Shown here: positions 19,167 to 26,352 of the stretch, piece by piece | Layout: every line of letters starts with the position of its first letter | Position numbering within the stretch: the stretch's first letter is position 1 | Assembly: GCF_002135295.1 (NCBI RefSeq) | Contig: NZ_NEGG01000001.1 | Location: forward strand, 248,001-312,000 | Origin: Acinetobacter sp. ANC 5054 | GTDB lineage: Bacteria; Pseudomonadota; Gammaproteobacteria; Pseudomonadales; Moraxellaceae | Length of the DNA stretch: 64,000 bases | Direction of reading: 5' to 3' | Program-made: the position numbers and the translations under genes | Notes under the pieces: generated by a model | Seen by the model: the letters and a program-made list of their open reading frames with translations, nothing else | Database searches by the model: none | What the model was told of the DNA's origin: nothing

Positions 19167-20198
19167 CTAATCGGTATAGATATTAAAGCGCCGTGAACCC
19201 TGTTTGCTTTGCGGGAATTGGCTGAGGTATTCAGGGTGTAATTTCAGCAACGCCTTGGTATCTAAGCCGATCGAGTCTTTAGACTTTTTCCACGTCACTG
19301 AGCCTACTTTAAAGGTCGCGCGTTCAGCCTGCTGCATCTTGGCCTGCAGCTGGTGCTTCAGCTGATCAAACTGCTCCTGATGCTTTTCAATGTGATTGCG
19401 CGCCTGAATCAGCTGTTCAAACTGCTGGTTGGCCTGCTCATCCTCAGATAAGTCTGCGGTGCTCAATGGCACATGTTCAGGATACAGCTGCTGTAAAGCC
19501 TTGGCTGCCGATGCGCTTGCATCTGCATCCGGCGGTGTATCCTTTTCCACACATTCCCAAAAGTAACGTTCTGCATTCACAATATGCTGAATGACTGATT
19601 CAGAACGAGTCACTTTAAAAATTCGGGTTTCATGCCCGCAGATTAGCACACAGATATGCGCGGCCTTCTTGCCTGTCACCGCCAATTGATGCTGGACTTG
19701 GCACAAGACATACAGCGGTACGCCATCCCGCCACAGCTTGGCGCCATGCTCCCCTGCAGTTTTGCATTCCAGCACCTGAACGTCTTCACTGCCGACCACT
19801 GAATAATCCAGATTCGCCAGCATGAAATGCTTGTCTGGATCAGGATGCTGCAGCACGGCATTCACGCGGCGGACTTTTCGGTTGGTATGCATGCTGTAGT
19901 ATTCAGCGACCAAGGGTTCAAGCTGTTTACCCCAGTACAAAGGCGCATGGCCTTCGCTTTCATCGTCGATGGATTGTCTAATCCGTCCAGTCTTGATCAT
20001 CCACAGTTCCAGCATCGACATGTAAGGATTAAGGCCACAGGCTGCGGCGCAGTCACTGCTGCCGATGCCCTGACGCCTTACTTCCAGCCATTCGGCCTGA
20101 CTGAGTTTTCGGGTATCAACAAAGCGTTTTGCCATAAATAGCTTCGGTATGCGGGTGTGCTGCGTTTGGTTTTGAGAAATGGTCATTGCTGAGTTCAT
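19167..20198 (-). CDS. YqaJ-like viral recombinase (λ-exonuclease fold nuclease)
   Basis: A 343-aa PD-(D/E)XK exonuclease of the YqaJ family. Visible motifs are EWLEVRRQGIGSSDCAAACGLNPY (~37-60), GKQLEPLVAEYYSMHT (near 97), the catalytic LANLDYSVVG (Asp near 128) and VLECKTAGEHGAKLW (Glu-x-Lys near 141), then QVQHQLAVTG. The C-terminal ~100 residues form a coiled coil (EDEQANQQFEQLIQARNHIEKHQEQF). It probably resects DNA ends for single-strand annealing recombination of the element. No RecT-like annealase is apparent beside it. Confidence 0.85.
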   Translation of the reverse strand: MNSAMTISQNQTQHTRIPKLFMAKRFVDTRKLSQAEWLEVRRQGIGSSDCAAACGLNPYMSMLELWMIKTGRIRQSIDDESEGHAPLYWGKQLEPLVAEYYSMHTNRKVRRVNAVLQHPDPDKHFMLANLDYSVVGSEDVQVLECKTAGEHGAKLWRDGVPLYVLCQVQHQLAVTGKKAAHICVLICGHETRIFKVTRSESVIQHIVNAERYFWECVEKDTPPDADASASAAKALQQLYPEHVPLSTADLSEDEQANQQFEQLIQARNHIEKHQEQFDQLKHQLQAKMQQAERATFKVGSVTWKKSKDSIGLDTKALLKLHPEYLSQFPQSKQGSRRFNIYTD

Positions 20199-20237
20199 GT
20201 TGATTTTCCTATTTTGATTTTGTTAAATTTCGGGCAT

Positions 20238-20264
20238 AAAAAAGCCGCATCTGCAGATGCGGCT
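20238..20264 (-). terminator. Terminator-like perfect palindrome between DUF932 and YqaJ genes
   Basis: A perfect 22-bp palindrome (20243-20264, centre CTGCAG) followed on the minus strand by a T run then ATGCCCG, 40 nt before the YqaJ start. Confidence 0.7.
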
Positions 20265-20314
20265 GTGACGTATTCAAGGTGTGTGGTGAAGTAACTTTTG
20301 GGGCGTGATTAAGA

Positions 20315-21358
20315 TCAGGCAATCATACGCAGGGCCTGTTCCAGCCCCCGCTGCTTGAGTCCAGCGCCTGCACCGAACCATGCAGAATCCAAACGGTGAT
20401 CCTGACTCATGGCGCGGCGTTCATGGTCTGTGAATTCGGTAATCGCGCACAGCAAGCCATAGGCGGTGTCTTTGGATGAGGACAACGTTGCACCTCTCCC
20501 CTGACCATTAAACATCTGCATCGTCTTATTCATGGATTTGGCATTCGGTTCAGCTTTTTCCTTCGCATTGGCTTGCGCGGCCTGAGCCGCTACATCACGG
20601 TAGAATTGGATAATATTGTCCTCTGGATCAGCCATGCTCATGCTGCTGTTGTTAAACACCGCATCGAAATAGGCCGCGGCTTCCTGCTGAGTGACTTTGC
20701 GCTGCGCCAGCTGTTTCATTTCATACATGTGCTCATCCCATGCACGCACAGAGATGCCCAGCTGCTGCTTGACCTTGTCTGCATCAAAGCGGGTGCTGTG
20801 CGGAACTTTGACTACACCCGCACTGCTGTTCTGACCTTTCAGGGCAATGGCTAAAGTGTTGTTGCACACCACACGGATAGAAGTAAATTGCGCCGTGGTC
20901 GCCAGCGTGCCGTCACAAGCGGTTGCCAGCAGCATATAGCCATTGCTGACATCCTTGCCTTTGAGTGCTGCGCTTTGCCCTGTTCTGGCTAAAGCCCAGA
21001 ACTTCTTGCCGCCTTTCAGTACACCTGCCGTTTCCAATTCAAAGCCAGATTGCTCCGTCAGGTCACGGTAGAATTCCAGAATTTCACGGGGCTGGACTTC
21101 CTGAAAGCGCTGGCTGACCACGGATAGAGGCGCATGCGTGTCAGAACGGTATAAGACCCGCTGTTCCTCGAAAGGCATGATGATGCTTTGCCCGCGTTCA
21201 TTCTGCGCCATGTAACTGACATTGGAGGATTCAATGCGCCAGTCCATGCCCGCCTGCTGCGCCCAAATTTCTATAGGCTGGTTTGGGCTAAGCTGATTGC
21301 CTAAGCCATGCCAAGGGGTGTCACCGACATAGGCCATTTGTTCAATTTGATGTGCCAT
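20315..21358 (-). CDS. DUF932 domain protein
   Basis: A 347-aa protein of the DUF932 family, widespread on phages and integrative elements and of unknown function. The N-terminus MAHQIEQMAYVGDTPWHGLG and the central VSQRFQEVQPREILEFYRDL and FTSIRVVCNNTLAIAL segments are family signatures. I start it at 21358 with AAGGAC upstream; the longer frame to 21493 runs through a hairpin and has no better start. It probably belongs to the recombination set with YqaJ and the Gp3-like gene. Confidence 0.85.
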   Translation of the reverse strand: MAHQIEQMAYVGDTPWHGLGNQLSPNQPIEIWAQQAGMDWRIESSNVSYMAQNERGQSIIMPFEEQRVLYRSDTHAPLSVVSQRFQEVQPREILEFYRDLTEQSGFELETAGVLKGGKKFWALARTGQSAALKGKDVSNGYMLLATACDGTLATTAQFTSIRVVCNNTLAIALKGQNSSAGVVKVPHSTRFDADKVKQQLGISVRAWDEHMYEMKQLAQRKVTQQEAAAYFDAVFNNSSMSMADPEDNIIQFYRDVAAQAAQANAKEKAEPNAKSMNKTMQMFNGQGRGATLSSSKDTAYGLLCAITEFTDHERRAMSQDHRLDSAWFGAGAGLKQRGLEQALRMIA

Positions 21359-21376
21359 GAGTTTTGTCCTTATAAA

Positions 21377-21427
21377 CAAAAAGGCTGCTGAACCCCATCC
21401 CTTGATTGGAATGAAGTCCAGCAGCCT
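21377..21427 (-). terminator. Terminator-like hairpin in the DUF932 leader
   Basis: 9-bp arms AGGCTGCTG (21382-21390) and CAGCAGCCT (21419-21427), followed on the minus strand by five T, ending about 19 nt before the DUF932 start codon. So close to the ribosome site, it could act as an attenuator. Confidence 0.6.
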
Positions 21428-21599
21428 GATTAAGATTGGTCTGATGAATATGCTGATCGAGCCTTGTGTAATAGACTCAATAAACGCATTCAATGTATTG
21501 ATTCATCTTTATGTTATATAAGTGAAATTTCTTTCAATACGCTCAATGACTCAACTGTACAGTACATGGTGTGTATGTAGAATAAATACAGCCCTCAGT

Positions 21600-22220
21600 T
21601 TATTGCGGTGACATCACAATTTCACGCCCATCCTTCAATACCGCAACCACCTCACGGACATTGCGCGGATCACAATTCAAGAAGAAGCGCACTGATTGGC
21701 CGTATAGAATTGGGTTGGCGCCGTCACGATAATCTGCTTTACAGTTGCCGCGGTTCACCACCACCCGATCGAGAGTAATGCTGTCGGACAATGAAATTAA
21801 ATGCAGATAAGCCGTTTCAACCACATGCTTCCCACCAAAGACCTGATTCTTGATTTCGATGCGGTACTGCATGGATGCATCACCTTGAGCAGATTCGGCT
21901 TGATCTGCATTTTCAGCTTCCTGCCGGTTCAGTGTTTCCCATTCATCCCAGCCTTTGGCGATAAACTCGCGCATTTCCTGTACTGGCGTCACTTCTAAGT
22001 TGCTGAGATAATAGCCTGCCAGACTGGCAGTCTCTTCATTCGGTGATTTTTCCAAGGACTCCAGATCCTGTATTTCTTTTTCAGTCAGTTGATCGGCTTG
22101 TGCCCTTGCTTTGACTTCTTGTGTTTTAACTGCGGTATGCTGCGCTTGTACGGCTTCTGGTTTCTTTTCACAGCCGACTGTTAACATGGCAAAGGCTGCC
22201 AGCATCATCATTTTTTTCAT
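21600..22220 (-). CDS. Putative lipoprotein of island 1 (large)
   Basis: A 206-aa predicted lipoprotein. MKKMMMLAAFAMLTVGC gives a signal peptide with lipobox LTVGC, cysteine at residue 17. A helical region (QTEKEIQDLESLEKS-like, ~45-100) is followed by a β-rich C-terminal domain with two cysteines (residues ~165-190). I start it at 22220 with GAGGG upstream, so the signal peptide is at the N-terminus. It is the last of three consecutive lipoprotein genes. No known family is recognised; surface or entry exclusion is only a guess. Confidence 0.7.
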   Translation of the reverse strand: MKKMMMLAAFAMLTVGCEKKPEAVQAQHTAVKTQEVKARAQADQLTEKEIQDLESLEKSPNEETASLAGYYLSNLEVTPVQEMREFIAKGWDEWETLNRQEAENADQAESAQGDASMQYRIEIKNQVFGGKHVVETAYLHLISLSDSITLDRVVVNRGNCKADYRDGANPILYGQSVRFFLNCDPRNVREVVAVLKDGREIVMSPQ

Positions 22221-22255
22221 TTTACCCTCATCGCCTGTATGTTCAGGCATTCATG

Positions 22256-22567
22256 TCAAGGTGCTGGCCTTTCCATACACTGCTGATAATATTTATCTCG
22301 GAAGACTTGTTTGGTTTTCTCATAAGTTGCTGTACCGCCCCGACCATATTCAAAGGCATCATGAATGATCGGCCTGAGCTGTTCTCTCAGCTCATCGTTA
22401 TCACCTGCGAGCATATAAGTCGCTTCGGCAAAGCCGCCATAGTTCAATCGAGCCTGCATCACAGTTTCAGCAACATCCGCTTCTTCCTGACAGGCCTTTT
22501 CTTGTTTGGAGGTACAGCCTGCAAGCAATGCTATTGCTGCTACCAGAAGTAATTTATTGTTGAACAT
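22256..22567 (-). CDS. Putative small lipoprotein of island 1 (middle)
   Basis: A 103-aa predicted lipoprotein starting MFNNKLLLVAAIALLAGCTS, with lipobox LLAGC. I place the start at 22567, 4 bp after the stop of the preceding gene and behind TAGGA. The longer frame to 22831 overlaps that gene and lacks an N-terminal signal. The mature part is charged, mostly helical, with cysteines near residues 25 and 97. Function unknown. Confidence 0.65.
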   Translation of the reverse strand: MFNNKLLLVAAIALLAGCTSKQEKACQEEADVAETVMQARLNYGGFAEATYMLAGDNDELREQLRPIIHDAFEYGRGGTATYEKTKQVFRDKYYQQCMERPAP

Positions 22568-22571
22568 GTTC

Positions 22572-22856
22572 CTAGCCTCTGCATTTACCCACGGTATAGC
22601 CTCTGGCAAAGTCCAGACGGCGTTGATCTTCATCACTTGTAATCGGGACTGTGAAGAATGGCTTGCCAAATTGCTCGCGAATGCTGTCATAACGGCAAGT
22701 GCAGGATTCTTCACTTTCAACTGCCGTCTTAATGGCGGCGTTGGGATACATGCATTGTTCGATATAGGCTTTACGGTCTTTCGCATCCGCAGATGAACAG
22801 GCGGATAAAACAGGTAAAAGCAGTGCAGCAAGCAGGCTGAATGTTTGAATTTTCAT
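22572..22856 (-). CDS. Putative small lipoprotein of island 1 (first)
   Basis: A 94-aa predicted lipoprotein: MKIQTFSLLAALLLPVLSACSS with lipobox LSAC. The mature part has four further cysteines (near 35, 52, 54 and 92) that could form disulfides. GAGGGGAG precedes the ATG. It is first in a tight three-gene run of lipoproteins. Function unknown. Confidence 0.65.
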   Translation of the reverse strand: MKIQTFSLLAALLLPVLSACSSADAKDRKAYIEQCMYPNAAIKTAVESEESCTCRYDSIREQFGKPFFTVPITSDEDQRRLDFARGYTVGKCRG

Positions 22857-23118
22857 AAAGCTCCCCTCTGGTATAGTTCTGTATTGAAATCAAAATTTAA
22901 GACACAGCAACGCATGCTTCCCTTTGCAGGAAGATATGCAGATATGAATAAAATGAGACAAATAAATCCCATCAACTGCTTAGTGAAAAGTCAGCTGTTT
23001 GAAATAGATTTCAGTACAGTAAGGGGATGTTTTGAATAACCATGATGGACTCCTAGATGTATTAGAAGTTCTACCGAATCACTGCTATTTGATTATGGTG
23101 GCAGAACAGAAGGGGGTT

Positions 23119-23258
23119 AGCAGACTGATCATCTAGTATCAGCACGCGCGAACGCGTCCCCCTCCCGTTCTACCGCAAAGGGGGACGAGAAGGTTTCGCA
23201 CAAGACTCATACTCAGGAAGAATATAAGTACCTGATACGCTAGATGGATCGGTCTGCT
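23119..23258. repeat. Large nested inverted repeat (candidate replication origin or structured RNA)
   Basis: The outer arms AGCAGACTGATCATCTAG-TATCAG (23119-23142) and its near-complement (23232-23258) pair with a few bulges. Inside lies a perfect 9-bp stem CGTCCCCCT/AGGGGGACG (23155-23163 and 23179-23187) with a 15-nt loop, preceded by CGCGCGAACGCG. The surrounding 22857-23561 stretch contains no convincing gene. The GC-rich cruciform in AT-rich DNA, on an element coding for a Rep-like protein, suggests an origin or packaging/processing site; a structured RNA is the alternative. Confidence 0.55.
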
Positions 23259-23561
23259 AAAACCGACTGGCAATGTAGGCCAGCATGCTAAGAATAATGG
23301 TGAGGGGGATTGAAGTCAATTCAGATAGTTATGAATACGGTTTGCTTTGTATGTCTATATTTTTATAAGTCACTTACGTGACTATGCCATTCCATTTCTA
23401 ACTTGAAGCCCTACTCTCAAAATTTTAGATAATTATTTAAATAATAAGATTAAAACGCTACTAAGCATAAAAAGCCATTCTAGAGTTGAGCACCCCAGAA
23501 TGGCTTTAATTAAGATATAGCTATTAATCTTAGGTAGTTGAACGGAATAAAATCGTTCTTT

Positions 23562-24734
23562 TTAATATTGTTCACCAATATAAAGCTTAAGAGCAAGGAT
23601 AGCTTTTTCTTCAGATTCATTAATTAACTTTTCAGCATAATAACTCGTCATTTTATAACCAATCCCTGCAGCAATCGCTTGCCCCACTAAAGGCACCCAT
23701 GAACTAAAACTTTTAGAAGCCTGTGCTACAGCCAATTTAGGCAAGATCTGTTTAATTCCAGCCTCCGTAGCATATTGAGCTAACCATTTACTAATTCCCT
23801 GAATCGTTCCATGAAGTTTACCGCTCTCTTCACTTTTTTTAATATAGTCAGCAATACTTGAATCAACTAGGCCATAACTTTTTAGAACTGTTTGAGTTAA
23901 CTTAACCAAAAGACCGACATCAAATGCAACATTGACGCCCAACACTGGGTTTAAGCCATTCGCAGCCGATAGATATGCATATCTTTTAGCAACTTCTGTT
24001 ATCGTTTCTCGCTTCGCTTTAATAGCATCCTCGCTATATGCTGCGGACTCACTAATAAATTTTCCCTTTTTTATATTGGGTAAATTTTCAGAAATGTCTT
24101 TTATTAATCGAGCAGTATCAAAATGTGCAATCTGTTTAGGCTTAGATGACACTAAATAAATTTTAGAGATATCAGAAACATCCGTGTTATGAATCATATC
24201 ATTTAATACCATTTCTATAACTTCATCTCTAGAAAGGTCATTATCTTCAGCGCCATCTCGTACAGCATCATCCATCTTTGTACGTACTAAAAAAATAGGC
24301 TTTTTAAGTTCATTTGTAACGTAATTAAAAAGCTTAATATCAGCTTCATAAAAACGGTTTGCTGTTACTAAAATAATGGCATCAAATTCAGATAATTTCA
24401 TGTCATTGACGTAAGATTCAAAAGGAAAGTTAGCTGTACCACAACCTGGCAAATCAACTAAAATAATTCCATTCTCTGTCTTATATTCTTTTGGCTCCAT
24501 TGTTGTTTCAACAAAGCCTACAGGAGCGATTTTCGATCCTGCGATTGCATTGATTAAAGAGGATTTACCTGATCCACTTTGACCTGTAACAGCTATTTTG
24601 ACTTCTGTATTTTCCCACAAATCTACTTGAGCTTTAATATTATTAAGTACATCCTCAATAGAGCTTTCTTTTGCCGAAGAGCCATTAAACATCTTATCGT
24701 TAATAACGCCTTGTAAAGTTTCAAAAATACCCAC
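23562..24734 (-). CDS. Dynamin/IRG-like GTPase with C-terminal hydrophobic region
   Basis: A 390-aa P-loop GTPase. G1 is [18 protein letters not shown] (near residue 50), switch I carries a Thr (VETTMEPKEY), G3 is LVDLPGCGTANFPF (near 93) and G4 is RTKMDD (near 150). The C-terminal third is helical with hydrophobic glycine-rich stretches (SWVPLVGQAIAAGIGYKMTSYY), suggesting membrane association. The layout recalls interferon-inducible GTPases (IRG/IIGP) and their bacterial relatives. It starts with GTG after AGGGGAA. A defence or membrane-remodelling role is inferred; it stands alone between structured DNA and the Rep-like genes. Confidence 0.75.
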   Translation of the reverse strand: MGIFETLQGVINDKMFNGSSAKESSIEDVLNNIKAQVDLWENTEVKIAVTGQSGSGKSSLINAIAGSKIAPVGFVETTMEPKEYKTENGIILVDLPGCGTANFPFESYVNDMKLSEFDAIILVTANRFYEADIKLFNYVTNELKKPIFLVRTKMDDAVRDGAEDNDLSRDEVIEMVLNDMIHNTDVSDISKIYLVSSKPKQIAHFDTARLIKDISENLPNIKKGKFISESAAYSEDAIKAKRETITEVAKRYAYLSAANGLNPVLGVNVAFDVGLLVKLTQTVLKSYGLVDSSIADYIKKSEESGKLHGTIQGISKWLAQYATEAGIKQILPKLAVAQASKSFSSWVPLVGQAIAAGIGYKMTSYYAEKLINESEEKAILALKLYIGEQY

Positions 24735-24996
24735 TTAAAATTCCCCTATTTATGAGTTTTAAAGTCATATGATTATCAATTAATCAAACTAGAAAAAGAA
24801 GATCGTACGAATAATTAACGACATATTTTGTCGTACAAATTATCTTCATTAAACTCAATAAATCTTACAAGAAATTCTTTTACAAACAACAACCATCTGC
24901 TGATTTTAGGAATTGGAGCAAGTATTTCCACCCCAGTTCCTCAAAATACAAAAAAATAGCCTTTTGACCAGTAATATATAAGTCAAGAATTTTGAC

Positions 24997-25956
24997 TTAA
25001 GTTATTTTTAATCCCCTACGCTTGGTATTTTCAAACTCCCCATGCCCAAAGGTTTGCATATCTTTTATGACTTTCACTCGAAGTCGCTGTGAGTCTTTTT
25101 CAGGCAAGGTCAAGTAATTGATCACCGAGAGTAAACGCTCCCAATCACCAACTCTATCCCTTGATACTATCCCAAGACCAATTTCACAGCCGGCCATACG
25201 TAACTTATGAATATACTCCTTGCTATGGGGGTTAAAATAGCAACCATGGCCTTGAGTAATCTCTTGCCATTTATCCCCTATACACTGCGCATAATAAGAG
25301 CCTTTCTGAACTTTAGTACCATCATAAATAAGTAGCAAATGGGCATGATACCCACCATTATTTTCCGTTGATTGTTCCAACGCCCAAGCATAGCCATGCA
25401 GATGTTGAAAACAGGTATCTTTATTCGATAAACGATTCCGCATCTTTTCAAAGTGCTTATAGAATTGCTCTATATTAATCTGACCCTTTGAATCATTTTT
25501 GTACGCAAGATCTACTCTCACTATCAATAACTTAGAGTAATGATGGAAAAGCTTACCAACATAATCTTCTAAGCTATCTGTGTTGTTTTTTTCTTGTAGA
25601 GAAAATTGATGTAGTTCATTCTGAACTTGACTCTTACGATCCTTGATTTGTTTTTCAAATTCCTTCAACTGTTCTAGTTTAAGCTGAAGCACAAAATCAT
25701 AATCATCTGCATTAGGGTTACAGAAAGGGTCATAACGCATTGAATCTATTTCTAGCTTCAACTCCACAAAAACAGCGTTGTAATCACTATAGTGATGATC
25801 CACATCATAGATATGTTCGAACTGCTCTAATAGCGCCTTCAAGACAGGTTTAAATGATTCTTCAAAGCCGTACATCATGATATCAATGATGAAATTCTCA
25901 ACTCTAATCAAGAGAGCTGGTTCAAAAAGATGATGAAGTGATGAAGTGGATGACAT
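24997..25956 (-). CDS. YagK/YfjJ-type (inovirus Gp2-like) replication protein
   Basis: A 319-aa protein whose C-terminal half (~140-319) resembles the YagK/YfjJ domain found in E. coli cryptic prophages and annotated in inoviruses. The strand-loop LLIVRVDLAY (near 150) is followed by GYAWALEQ and the HUH-type motif GGYHAHLLLIYDG (near 202). The downstream segment INYLTLPEKDSQRLRV is typical. It probably starts rolling-circle replication of the element by nicking one strand (inference from fold and motif). Which Tyr is the nucleophile is not certain. Flanking hairpins at 26137-26237 and 23119-23258 are candidate targets. Confidence 0.72.
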   Translation of the reverse strand: MSSTSSLHHLFEPALLIRVENFIIDIMMYGFEESFKPVLKALLEQFEHIYDVDHHYSDYNAVFVELKLEIDSMRYDPFCNPNADDYDFVLQLKLEQLKEFEKQIKDRKSQVQNELHQFSLQEKNNTDSLEDYVGKLFHHYSKLLIVRVDLAYKNDSKGQINIEQFYKHFEKMRNRLSNKDTCFQHLHGYAWALEQSTENNGGYHAHLLLIYDGTKVQKGSYYAQCIGDKWQEITQGHGCYFNPHSKEYIHKLRMAGCEIGLGIVSRDRVGDWERLLSVINYLTLPEKDSQRLRVKVIKDMQTFGHGEFENTKRRGLKIT

Positions 25957-26136
25957 GGTTACTCCTAAAAAGTGTTTTTAACCATGTCATGAGTTATCTC
26001 TGTATTTTTTTAAGAGGCTTGTAAATCTTTTCGGAGCACTCTCATACTTTCCCGTACAGAGTTATCAGAAAAGGTATATGAGCAATCACATCATGAAAGA
26101 AAGGTTACAGTGATTAATTGAAGTCTGTTCGTAGTC

Positions 26137-26237
26137 AGTATCTTATAAATCAAGAGTCTAGGATGAATTAATAATATAAGATACCAACTAAGCAGGTTGT
26201 ACAGCACGGTGAGAATTACCTATACAATCCTGCTTAG
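26137..26237. repeat. Two adjacent hairpins upstream of the YagK/YfjJ gene
   Basis: Hairpin A: GTATCTTATA (26137-26146) / TATAAGATAC (26175-26184), perfect. Hairpin B: CTAAGCAGGTTGTA (26188-26201) / TACAATCCTGCTTAG (26223-26237), complementary apart from one bulged base. They fill the 25957-26352 gap between two Rep-like genes and are candidate nicking-origin structures or operators. Confidence 0.55.
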
Positions 26238-26352
26238 TAGCATAACAATAGCCTGTAAATACTAGAAATATGTCATAAATCAACCAAGCTAAAGTCACCC
26301 TTACTAGACCATTTTTTTAAGAAAAATGCGATGCTGATTCAATACCTTTAAC

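Noticed and set aside
22845-23039. 64-aa plus-strand frame upstream of the lipoproteins
   Set aside because: No RBS, no recognisable features, and it overlaps the promoter region of the minus-strand lipoprotein cluster.
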